The notes beneath the pieces were generated by a model. That model was not told the origin of the DNA. It saw only the letters and a list, made by a program, of their open reading frames with translations, and searched no databases. A DNA stretch of 64,000 nucleotides from Embleya sp042956465 (GTDB taxonomy: Bacteria > Actinomycetota > Actinomycetes > Streptomycetales > Streptomycetaceae). The stretch lies in contig NZ_JBIBGL010000015.1 in the NCBI RefSeq assembly GCF_042956465.1, positions 1 to 64,000 of the forward strand, in the 5' to 3' direction. Every line of letters begins with the position of its first letter. Positions within the stretch are counted from its first letter, which is position 1. The translations under genes were made by a program, and so were the position numbers. This document shows, one piece after another, positions 18,143 to 25,675 of the stretch.

Positions 18143-18172
18143 GTTATACGCAGATAGAGTTCGGGTTGTCAA
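18143..18172 (-). promoter_or_regulatory. Sigma70-like promoter of the MMPL/SRPBCC operon
   Basis: On the minus strand TTGACA (18172-18167) and TATAAC (18148-18143) are 18 bp apart, in an AT-rich island. Two related half-sites, TGTATATGC (from 18115) and TGTTATACGC (from 18142), overlap the -10 and start region and could be a repressor operator. Confidence 0.75.
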
Positions 18173-18386
18173 CGAGTAACCGAGGTGGGCCACTTGGAGC
18201 GGCGAAAAGCCCCTACCGCCGGGGCGCGTACAACGTAATCGCGTCATTCCCGGGCGGCGATTCGACGGACCGCACGGTCCACCGGGTGGACGTATTGAAA
18301 CGCTGCGGCGCGGGTGGCCGGGGGGAGATGGCGGACGGCGCCGGTCGGTGCACCCGCACCGTCGGCCGCACGAGCACCGAACCTCC

Positions 18387-18396
18387 GCACTAGTGC
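18387..18396. promoter_or_regulatory. GCACTAGTGC palindrome upstream of the GntR-TetR gene
   Basis: A perfect 10-bp palindrome lies 43 bp before the GTG start, a natural place for autoregulation. A near copy (GCACTAGTAC) lies between the two LAL genes at 11441. Confidence 0.45.
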
Positions 18397-18438
18397 ACTG
18401 ATTCGACGAGCCCGTCACAGACGAACGGAGAGGCGAAC

Positions 18439-19464
18439 GTGACCAGCACCGAAACGCAGCCGGAGGCCCGTCCCGAGACCCGGTCGGGGCCCGACACCCG
18501 GCCCGATCCGCCGTCGGTGCGGATCATCGCCGAGATCCGCCGGCGGATCGCCACCGGCGAACTGCGTCCGGGCGACCGGGTGCCCTCGACCCGCTCGATC
18601 ACCCGCGAGTGGGGCGTGGCGATGGCGACCGCCACCAAGGTCTTGTCGACGCTGGGCCGGGAGGGGCTGGTGCAGGTGGTGCCGGGGGTGGCCACGGTGG
18701 TCGCCGCACCCGCCTCCCGGCGCTCCGCCGGCGCGTCGCGCCCGGCACCCGGACGCGGCACCCCGACCGCGCGCACGGACACCCGCGACCCCGAGCACTT
18801 CCTCACCCGCGAGCGGATCGTCCGCACCGCCATCGCGGTGGCCGACGACGAGGGCATGGCGGCGCTGTCCATGCGCCGAATAGCGGCCGAACTCGGCGTC
18901 TCCGCAATGTCGTTGTACCGATACGTGCCGGGCAAGGACGAACTCGTCGCGCTGATGGCCGACACGGTCTTCGGCGACCTGGAACCCTCCCGGGCCGACA
19001 TCACCGGCTGGCGGGCCCGGATGGAGACGACGTGCCGGGTGCAGTGGGACCTCTACCGCAGTCACCGGTGGCTGGCCCAGGCCGTGTCGCTGACCCGACC
19101 GCGTCCGATGCCCAAGGCGATGGCGCAAATCGAGTGGATGATGGCCGAGGTCGAGGGCTTGGACCAAGACGAGATGCTCTACATCGCGCTCACCGTGATC
19201 GGCTTCACCCGGGGCGCCGGCACCGACATCGACTCGGAGGTCGAGGCCGAACGTTCGACCGGACTCAACAACACGGACTGGTTACGTTCCCAGGCGCCCG
19301 CGCTCCACCACGTCCTCCAGTCGGGCGCCTTCCCGATGTACTCCGGAGTCGCGGCCCGCAACTCCGTGTTCGACCTGGACACGCTGTTCGACTTCGGCCT
19401 GAATCGGCTCCTGGACGGCATCGGCGCGTTCATCCGGGAACGCACCGGCCGCCGCGTGCCCTGA
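18439..19464 (+). CDS. Double-HTH regulator: GntR-type winged helix fused to a TetR repressor
   Basis: This 341-residue regulator carries two DNA-binding modules. Residues about 26-92 form a GntR winged helix (IIAEIRRRIATGELRPGDRV … LGREGLVQVV). Residues about 117-165 form a TetR HTH (SMRRIAAELGVSAMSLYRYV). A TetR_C-type ligand domain follows. A Pro/Arg-rich linker of about 25 residues joins the two HTH units. The start is GTG 18439 with GGAGAGG just upstream. It is divergent from the MMPL transporter and most likely represses it and itself, being released by the transported compound. Such fusions occur in actinomycetes, but how the two HTH units share DNA is not established. Confidence 0.9.
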   Translation: MTSTETQPEARPETRSGPDTRPDPPSVRIIAEIRRRIATGELRPGDRVPSTRSITREWGVAMATATKVLSTLGREGLVQVVPGVATVVAAPASRRSAGASRPAPGRGTPTARTDTRDPEHFLTRERIVRTAIAVADDEGMAALSMRRIAAELGVSAMSLYRYVPGKDELVALMADTVFGDLEPSRADITGWRARMETTCRVQWDLYRSHRWLAQAVSLTRPRPMPKAMAQIEWMMAEVEGLDQDEMLYIALTVIGFTRGAGTDIDSEVEAERSTGLNNTDWLRSQAPALHHVLQSGAFPMYSGVAARNSVFDLDTLFDFGLNRLLDGIGAFIRERTGRRVP

Positions 19465-19538
19465 CCGCGCGGCACGGGCGCGCCGTGGGGTCCGCCCGCC
19501 CTCCGAGGGAGCGGGAGACCACACGACGCGCCCGGTGC

Positions 19539-20072
19539 TCAGCGGCTGTCGCGCTGATCCAGTCCGGACCCGGGCGGTATCTCCGGCGCGTCCAGCAGCG
19601 AGGACTCGACGCCGCCGACGCCCCAGCCGTACGCCAACTTGTGTACTTCGAGGACGAAGAAGGAGTCGGTGGAGAGCACGCCGTCGATCAGCAGCAGCCG
19701 GCGATTGAGCAGGTCGGTGAAGTGGTCGGTGTCGCGACAGATCACCTCGACCATCACGTCGTACTGCCCGGCGACCATCACCACGTAGGAGGTCTCCGGC
19801 AGTTCACGCAGTTCGCGGCACACCTCCCGGGCGGTACCGGGCCGGACCCGCATGCCGATCATCGCGAGCCGATCGAAGCCGATCGTCAGCGGGTTGGCGA
19901 TGCCGACGATCTGGAGCGTGCCGCTCTCCTCCAGGCGCTGCACCCGGTAGCGCACCGAGGACGCCGGGATGCCCAGGTCCTCGGCGATCTGCTTGTACGC
20001 ACGGCGGCCGTCGGCCTGGAGGATGGCGATGATGCGCCGGTCGATGTCGTCCAGCGGGCCTGCGGGGTTCAT
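19539..20072 (-). CDS. Lrp/AsnC-family transcriptional regulator
   Basis: This 177-residue protein has an N-terminal HTH (DIDRRIIAILQADGRRAYKQ … ASSVRYRVQRLEESG) and a C-terminal RAM/effector domain (ETSYVVMVAGQYDVMVEVIC). ATG 20072 is chosen (GGAG, 7 bases away). ATG 20135 or GTG 20198 would add 21 or 42 low-complexity residues. GTG 20198 overlaps the stop of the upstream oxidase as GTGA, so translational coupling is possible. It lies in line with the amine oxidase and aldehyde dehydrogenase. It probably senses an amine or amino acid and controls the divergent promoters at 23.2-23.4 kb. Confidence 0.92.
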   Translation of the reverse strand: MNPAGPLDDIDRRIIAILQADGRRAYKQIAEDLGIPASSVRYRVQRLEESGTLQIVGIANPLTIGFDRLAMIGMRVRPGTAREVCRELRELPETSYVVMVAGQYDVMVEVICRDTDHFTDLLNRRLLLIDGVLSTDSFFVLEVHKLAYGWGVGGVESSLLDAPEIPPGSGLDQRDSR

Positions 20073-20194
20073 ACGGCTGCTCCGGGTCTGCTGCGGCGCC
20101 GAGTTCGGCACGTCCTCTCGATCTTCGGCAGCCATCCTGCCCTGTTCGGCCGACTCCCCCGCCACGCCCGGCCCGCCGGCCCCGCTCGCGTCGC

Positions 20195-21592
20195 TCACGA
20201 GTCGAAGCCCAGCCCGAGCCGGTCGAGGGTACGCAGCCACATGTTGCGGCCGCCGTGCGCGTCCTCGCGGGCCATCGACCAGCGGGTGGCCTGGATGCCG
20301 ATCCAGCGGGCGGGCTCGGGCGGGAACGGGATGGGCTTGCGCCTGATCATCTCGAGTTCCGTACGCTCGGACCGGGTGCCCGCGAGCAGGTCGAGCACGA
20401 CCTCCGCGCCGAACCGGGTGGCGCCCACGCCCAGTCCGGTGAAACCGAGGGCGTAGCCGACCCGGCCGGCCGCGGCCGTGCCGGCGAACATGCAGAACCG
20501 GGTGGTCGAGTCGATCACGCCGCCCCACGCGTGCGAGAAGGCGACGTCGGCCAGCGGCGGGAAGGTCGCGGCGAACTGCTCGGCGAGCACGTCGAACGTC
20601 TGCGGGCGCTGGGTCAGCGCCTCGTCCACCTTGCTGCCGAAGTGGTAGATGGCGTCGTAGCCGCCCCACAGGATGCGGTTGTCCTCGGTCTTGCGCACGT
20701 AGTGGAACTGGTTGCCCGCGTCGGTGACGCCGTGCGCACCGGTCCAGCCGATCGCGGCGAGCTGATCGTCCGTCAGCGGCTCGGTGGTGAGCGCGTAGTC
20801 GTAGACCGGCACCATGCTCAGGCCGAGCCGGCGCAGGAGCGGCGGGAAGATGTTGGTGGCCAGGGCGACCCGACGCGCGCCGACGATCCCGTAGGCCGTG
20901 GTGAGCCGGATCAGGTCGGTGGGCTTGGTGTCGATCGCGGTGACCTCGGTGCGCTCCACGATCCGCACGCCCGCGTCCAGGCAGGCCCGACGCAGCCCCC
21001 ACACCAGGCGGGCGGGGTCCAGGAGCGCATAGTCGGGCTGCCACACGCCGGCCGACCACAGCGGCGAGTCGACGTACGCCCGCAGTGCGTCGTGTTCGAG
21101 GTATTCGGCCTTCTCGCCATGGCGGTTGGCCACCGGTACCGACGCACGCAGCGCCTCGGCCTGCCATGGGGTGGCGGCCACCGCGACCTTGCCGGTGCGG
21201 GCGAAGCCGCAGTCGATGCCGTGCGTGTCCAGGTCGCGTTCGAACGCGTCCAGGTTCTGCGTACCCAGGCGTTGCAGGGTGTCGATCTCGTCCGGCCAGC
21301 GCTGGAGGCCGTTGGCCAGGCCGTGGGTGAGGCTGGGCGAGCAGAAACCGCCGTTGCGCCCGCTGGCGGCGTGGCCGCAGGTGCCCTGTTCGAGCACGAG
21401 TACGTCGCGGTCGGGATCGCGTTGCTTGGCGATCAGCGCGGTCCACAGGCCGGTGTATCCGCCGCCGACCACGGCCAGGTCGGTCCGGGTGTCCCCGACC
21501 TGACGGGGCAGCGGCTCCGGGCACTCGGGCCGGTCCAGCCAGAACGGTTCCTGGGCGGTGCGGCGCAAGGCGGTGCGGTGGCTGGGGGTCAT
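20195..21592 (-). CDS. FAD-dependent amine oxidase, DAO / gamma-glutamylputrescine oxidase-like
   Basis: This 465-residue oxidoreductase has an N-terminal Rossmann FAD motif (DLAVVGGGYTGLWTA, about 38-52). The DAO-family second block EQGTCGHAASGRNGGFCSP (about 69-87) and a C-terminal GYALGFTGLGVGATRFGAEV follow. The layout matches PuuB-type oxidases that oxidise a substituted amine to an aldehyde with H2O2 release. An aldehyde dehydrogenase gene lies directly upstream in the same direction (142 bp) and an amino-acid/amine permease is divergent, which fits a catabolic pathway. No PuuA-like ligase is present, so the substrate may be another amine or N-methyl amino acid. Confidence 0.9.
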   Translation of the reverse strand: MTPSHRTALRRTAQEPFWLDRPECPEPLPRQVGDTRTDLAVVGGGYTGLWTALIAKQRDPDRDVLVLEQGTCGHAASGRNGGFCSPSLTHGLANGLQRWPDEIDTLQRLGTQNLDAFERDLDTHGIDCGFARTGKVAVAATPWQAEALRASVPVANRHGEKAEYLEHDALRAYVDSPLWSAGVWQPDYALLDPARLVWGLRRACLDAGVRIVERTEVTAIDTKPTDLIRLTTAYGIVGARRVALATNIFPPLLRRLGLSMVPVYDYALTTEPLTDDQLAAIGWTGAHGVTDAGNQFHYVRKTEDNRILWGGYDAIYHFGSKVDEALTQRPQTFDVLAEQFAATFPPLADVAFSHAWGGVIDSTTRFCMFAGTAAAGRVGYALGFTGLGVGATRFGAEVVLDLLAGTRSERTELEMIRRKPIPFPPEPARWIGIQATRWSMAREDAHGGRNMWLRTLDRLGLGFDS

Positions 21593-21664
21593 GCGGTTTC
21601 CCTTGCGGGTTGTGGCCGATGTACGTGCTCTTGCTTGGCCTGATGCGTCGGCCGGGCTACTCGG

Positions 21665-21704
21665 CCTCGAATGCCGGCCGGGCTGATCCGGCCGGCGCTC
21701 GAGG
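21665..21704. terminator. Hairpin between aldehyde dehydrogenase and oxidase genes
   Basis: CCTCGAATGCCGGCCGG pairs with CCGGCCGGCGCTCGAGG across a short loop. Both arms resemble the AGCCCGGCCGGCGCTTGAGG unit of the repeat array near 46.3 kb. It may attenuate transcription between the two genes. Confidence 0.5.
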
Positions 21705-21734
21705 TCGAACAGCCCGGCCCGGCAATCGAGAACC

Positions 21735-23183
21735 TCAGAGGTTGATGACGCCCGTGCGCAGGTCGGACATGTCCAGCAGGGTGTGCTTGCCGCCGATCCG
21801 GCCCCAGCCCGTGCCCCGGTTGCCGGCTCCGCCGAACGGCATGTTCACGTCCCAGAAGCATGTGCTGTCGTTGACCACGACCTGGCCGACGGCCATCTCC
21901 TCGACGAAGCGGTAGGCCGCGCGCATGCTGCTCGTGAACACCGCACCCTGGAGGCCGAGCTTGTCGTCGTTGGCCAGCCGCAGTGCGTCGTCCTCGTCGG
22001 CGGCGGTGATGATCGGCACGACCGGGCCGAACGACTCCTCGCGCGAGAGCAGGCTGTCCACCGGGACCTGGTCCACGACGGTGAACTCGTAGTAGAGGTC
22101 GGTCGGCATGCCCTCGCGGCGCTTGCCGCCGAGCAGCACCTTGGCGCCGCGCTCGTGCGCGTCGGCGATGTGCCGGTCCATCTTGGCGGCGACGCCCTCG
22201 TTGTTGAGCGAGCCCAGGTTGGTCGCGGCGTCGAACGGGTCGCCGAGCACCACGTCCTCGGCGGCGCGCAGTACGGCGGCCACGAACGCGTCGTGCACCT
22301 CGTCCACCACGATCACCCGCTCGGTGGCGCAGCAGACCTGGCCCGCGCACAGGTACGCGCCGTACACCGCGGCCTTGGCGGCGGCGTCCAGGTCGGCGTC
22401 CTCGAGCACGACCAGCGGGCCGTTGCCGGAGCACTCCATGATCGAGCGCTTGAGGCCGGCGGTGGCCTGGATCTTGGCGCCGGTGGCGGAGGAGCCGATG
22501 AAGCCGATCGCGTCGATGCCGTCGTGGCGCACGAGCGCGTCGCCGGTGGCGCCCTCGCCGGGGAGGATGTTGATCAGGCCCTCGGGGACGCCGGCGGCGA
22601 CGAACGCCTCCATCGCCTTGAGCACGGTCAGCGGCGTGTTGGCCGGCGGCTTGACCACGTGCGCGTTGCCGGTGGCCAGGCCCGGGGCGACGAACTCGGC
22701 GAGCATGAGCAGCGGGAAGTTCCAGGGGGTGATGATGCCCCAGGTGCCGACCGGCGCGTAGAAGGTCCACATACGCTTGGTGCCGTCGGTGGAGGGCATC
22801 GTCTCGCCGTGCAGCCGGACGGCGTCCTCGGCGTGCAGGTGGAAGAGCTGCGCGGCCTCCTCGATGTCGGCGACCGACTCGGCGAGGGGCTTGCCCTGCT
22901 CCAGGGTCTGGAGACGGGCCAGCTCGTCGACGCGCTTGGTGATCTCGTCGCCGATGCGGTGACACAGCTCGGCGCGCTGCCAGACGTTGACCCTGGCCCA
23001 CGCGCGCTGCGCGGTGTTGGCGGCGGCGACGGCCTTGTCCAGGTCGGCGGCGGTGGGGACCGGGATGGTGGCGACGTACTCGCCGGTGACCGGGCTGATC
23101 ACGTCGTAGCCCTCGGCGCCGGAGCCGTCGACGTAGGCGCCGTTGATGAAGAACTGGTGGCGGGCGGAGCCGTTGCTGCTCAT
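21735..23183 (-). CDS. NAD(P)-dependent aldehyde dehydrogenase
   Basis: This 482-residue protein is full length for the ALDH superfamily. The oxyanion Asn154 (TPWNFP), Lys178 (VVKPPANTP), general base Glu250 (SIMECSGNGP) and nucleophile Cys284 (GQVCC) are all in place. It should oxidise the aldehyde made by the neighbouring amine oxidase. ATG 23183 is chosen because GAGGGA lies 9 bases upstream and family homology begins there; the open frame runs further to 23432. It is the first gene of the leftward ALDH-oxidase-Lrp unit and shares its control region with the divergent permease. Confidence 0.93.
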   Translation of the reverse strand: MSSNGSARHQFFINGAYVDGSGAEGYDVISPVTGEYVATIPVPTAADLDKAVAAANTAQRAWARVNVWQRAELCHRIGDEITKRVDELARLQTLEQGKPLAESVADIEEAAQLFHLHAEDAVRLHGETMPSTDGTKRMWTFYAPVGTWGIITPWNFPLLMLAEFVAPGLATGNAHVVKPPANTPLTVLKAMEAFVAAGVPEGLINILPGEGATGDALVRHDGIDAIGFIGSSATGAKIQATAGLKRSIMECSGNGPLVVLEDADLDAAAKAAVYGAYLCAGQVCCATERVIVVDEVHDAFVAAVLRAAEDVVLGDPFDAATNLGSLNNEGVAAKMDRHIADAHERGAKVLLGGKRREGMPTDLYYEFTVVDQVPVDSLLSREESFGPVVPIITAADEDDALRLANDDKLGLQGAVFTSSMRAAYRFVEEMAVGQVVVNDSTCFWDVNMPFGGAGNRGTGWGRIGGKHTLLDMSDLRTGVINL

Positions 23184-23227
23184 GCGGGGGGTTCCCTCTC
23201 TGTCCTCGGACGGCGTGTGCTCAGACT

Positions 23228-23295
23228 TCATCAGCAACTTTGACCTGTCAATAGGTCTCAATGAGCAACTTCCACAGGTCTCATTTGTCGAATGA
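23228..23295. promoter_or_regulatory. AT-rich repeat region, candidate Lrp operator
   Basis: AGCAACTT occurs at 23233-23240 and 23264-23271, 31 bp (three helical turns) apart. AGGTCTCA occurs at 23253-23260 and 23276-23283. This phased array between divergent ALDH and permease genes is typical of sites wrapped by Lrp-type octamers; that the local Lrp binds here is inferred. Confidence 0.55.
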
Positions 23296-23309
23296 ACAAA
23301 GACGAACCC

Positions 23310-23339
23310 TTGACGTGGTCGAAAACTCGCATCTATAAC
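23310..23339 (+). promoter_or_regulatory. Sigma70-like promoter of the permease gene
   Basis: TTGACG (23310-23315) and TATAAC (23334-23339) are separated by 18 bp, about 125 bp before the permease start and just downstream of the candidate Lrp array. Confidence 0.7.
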
Positions 23340-23463
23340 AGGGCCATCAGCAGGGCCGACGACGTCGCCGACAGCGGCGCCCCCGGAGCCCGCGACCCCT
23401 CCCCCAAGCGGCCGTCCCCCGGGATCACCCACCGGCCGCTCCCACCCCGCGAAGGGGACACAG

Positions 23464-24915
23464 ATGTCCGCATCAACTCAGCCGGCCGCCCCCGGCTCCA
23501 CCGGCCCCGCCACCGGCACCGCGGCGAATCCGCCCGCGCTCGCCAAGAAGATGCGCTGGTACGACGGCTTCGCGATGTCGCTGACCATGCCCGCCGCCCT
23601 GATCGCCTCGCTCGGCGCGTCGATCGGCGGACTCGGCGCGTGGGGCGCGATCGCGCTGTGGGCCGGTTCGATGGTCCTGGCCACGATCGCCAACTGGATC
23701 TACACCGAGCTCGCCGCGATGTTCCCCGAGTCCTCCGGCGGCATCGCGCACTATGCGACCGAGGGCTGGAAGAAGCGCGCACCGTTCGTCGGCCCGCTGG
23801 CCAGTATCGGCTACTGGTTCCCCTGGACCACCGCGCTGTCCGTGTACGCGGGCATCATCGGCTCGCTGGTCCAGGCCCAGTGGTTCAAGGGCCAGGACTG
23901 GACCCTCGACCTGGGCATCGCCGAGCTGACCTTCCCGATCGTGGTCGGCCTCGCGGTGATCGTGCTGCTGTTCGGCGCGGCCATGTTCGGACTGCACGTC
24001 GCCATGTGGGTCGTCTACGTCACCGGCGGCATGCTCCTGGTGCCGCTCGCGGTGTTCATCGTGCTGCCGTTCGCCAGTGGCGACTGGAGCGCGAGCAACC
24101 TGCACTGGAACCTGCACGGCTCGGCGGGCATCCGCGAGTCGCTGGTGTGGCTGTACGTGATGGCCTGGACGTCGTTCGGCGTCGAGGTCTGCGCGACCTT
24201 CGCGCCGGAGTACAAGGACACCGTCAAGGACACCTCCAGGGCGCTGCGTGCCGGCGTGCTGTTCTCGCTCGGCGTGTTCATCCTGCTGCCGCTGGCGCTG
24301 GCCGGGTACGTCGGCGAGGGTGCGATCGCGCTCGACCCGACCACCTTCTACGTCGGCGCGTTCAACGACCTGGTGGGCGGCGCGGCCGACCTGATGGTGG
24401 TCTTCCTGATCGCCTCGCTGCTGCTGATCATGATCACCGGTCTGGCCGACGGTTCCCGGGTGCTCTACAACATGGGCAAGGAGGGCACCACGATCAAGCA
24501 GGTCGGCGTGCTCGACAAGCGCGGCGTGCCGGCCCGGGCGCTGATGATCGCGCTCGTGGTCAACGTGGTCATCCTGATCGCGCTCAAGACGCCGCTGGCG
24601 ATCATCGTGACCGGCAACCTGGGCTACATCCTGACCCACATCCTGGCCATCTCCGGCTTCGCGATGTTGCGCAGGGACCGCCCGGACCTGGCCCGCCCGA
24701 TCCGGCTGCCGAACTTCTTCGTCCCGTTGGCCTGGCTGCTCGCCGCGTTCCTGACGGTGGTGCTGGTGGTCGGCGCGACCGGCTTCTCCATCACCGGCTA
24801 CGGCGGCTACAAGGAACTCGGGGTCGCCTGCGCAGTGCTGGTCGTCGGCGTGGCTTTGTGGCTGTACCGCACCAAGGTCCAGGACCCACGCGACGCGGTC
24901 ACGAACCGTCGCTGA
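23464..24915 (+). CDS. APC-superfamily amino acid / amine permease
   Basis: This 483-residue membrane protein has about 12 hydrophobic segments. The N-terminal APC signature lies around TM1 (FAMSLTMPAALIASLGASIGG), followed by TM2-3 with ELAAMFPESSGGIAHY. It should import the substrate degraded by the divergent oxidase/dehydrogenase genes, such as a polyamine or amino acid; the substrate is inferred from context only. ATG 23464 is preceded by AAGGGG at 6 bases. A strong terminator follows the gene. Confidence 0.9.
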   Translation: MSASTQPAAPGSTGPATGTAANPPALAKKMRWYDGFAMSLTMPAALIASLGASIGGLGAWGAIALWAGSMVLATIANWIYTELAAMFPESSGGIAHYATEGWKKRAPFVGPLASIGYWFPWTTALSVYAGIIGSLVQAQWFKGQDWTLDLGIAELTFPIVVGLAVIVLLFGAAMFGLHVAMWVVYVTGGMLLVPLAVFIVLPFASGDWSASNLHWNLHGSAGIRESLVWLYVMAWTSFGVEVCATFAPEYKDTVKDTSRALRAGVLFSLGVFILLPLALAGYVGEGAIALDPTTFYVGAFNDLVGGAADLMVVFLIASLLLIMITGLADGSRVLYNMGKEGTTIKQVGVLDKRGVPARALMIALVVNVVILIALKTPLAIIVTGNLGYILTHILAISGFAMLRRDRPDLARPIRLPNFFVPLAWLLAAFLTVVLVVGATGFSITGYGGYKELGVACAVLVVGVALWLYRTKVQDPRDAVTNRR

Positions 24916-24930
24916 CCTTCACCCACCGGC

Positions 24931-24979
24931 TCACCACGGACGGGGTTCCGCGCTCGACGCGGGACCCCGTCCGTGGTGA
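24931..24979 (+). terminator. Strong hairpin terminator after the permease
   Basis: A 22-bp stem (TCACCACGGACGGGGTTCCGCG / CGCGGGACCCCGTCCGTGGTGA, one G-T wobble) closes on a five-base loop 16 bases after the stop codon. Confidence 0.85.
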
Positions 24980-25086
24980 CCGGCCGATTCGCGACCGCGC
25001 TTCGCGTCGTCGCCGGCTCGGGACACCCGCCTCGTGCCCCGCCGGTTTGCGACTCGGCCCGAGGCACAACCAGGCACACTCGACCC

Positions 25087-25653
25087 ATGTCCACCGAACC
25101 CCCGAGCACGTACCGACTGGCCTCCGCCGTCGAACTGACCGGCCCCGGAATCCGATTGCGCGAATGGACCGACGCCGACCTCCCGGCGCTGGTCGACCTC
25201 TTCGACGAGGTCGAGACGGCCCGATGGACCCCGCTCGCCTCGCCCTTCGACGCCGAAGCCGCCCGCGAGTTCCTCGCCAAGTCCCGCCTGGCCAGGGCCG
25301 AACACCGCTCGATCCAACTCGCCGTGACCGTCGACGGCGGCGCCCCGTGCGGCGTGGTCATGATGTTCCTCGGCCTCGACGACCGCCACGATCAGGCCGA
25401 ATTGGCCTACGCGATCGGAGCCGCCCATCGCGGGCGGGGACTTGCCGCGAAGTCGGTCCGGCTGATGACCGACTACGCCTACCAAGTGGTGGGTGTGCAC
25501 GCCGTGGGGCTGCGGATCCCGCCGAACAACGCCGCCAGTATCGGGGTGGCCCGGACCACCGGGTTCGTCCGCACCGACGCGCCGACGATCGTCCGCGACC
25601 ACCGCGGCAGCCCGCTCACCCTGGAGATGTGGCTGCACCGGCGGCTCCCGTGA
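25087..25653 (+). CDS. GNAT-family N-acetyltransferase
   Basis: This 188-residue protein has the RimJ/RimL-like GNAT pattern. LTGPGIRLREWTDADLPALV opens the fold, and AYAIGAAHRGRGLAAKSVRL (acetyl-CoA pyrophosphate loop R-G-x-G-L/A) follows in the middle. The closing part is VGLRIPPNNAASIGVARTTG, with the Asn-x-x-Ser typical of these enzymes. The substrate is unknown. ATG 25087 fits the domain start, although no clear ribosome site precedes it, so the mRNA could be leaderless or a longer GTG form used. It is convergent with the HEAT-repeat gene, with 22 bp between stops. Confidence 0.88.
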   Translation: MSTEPPSTYRLASAVELTGPGIRLREWTDADLPALVDLFDEVETARWTPLASPFDAEAAREFLAKSRLARAEHRSIQLAVTVDGGAPCGVVMMFLGLDDRHDQAELAYAIGAAHRGRGLAAKSVRLMTDYAYQVVGVHAVGLRIPPNNAASIGVARTTGFVRTDAPTIVRDHRGSPLTLEMWLHRRLP

Positions 25654-25675
25654 TCGCCGCCATTCCTCCTCGTCG

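Noticed and set aside
20072..21524. Extended reading of the Lrp frame through the oxidase gene
   Set aside because: Beyond the Lrp domain the frame is Arg/Pro/Ala low complexity; the FAD oxidase is coded in another frame with intact motifs.
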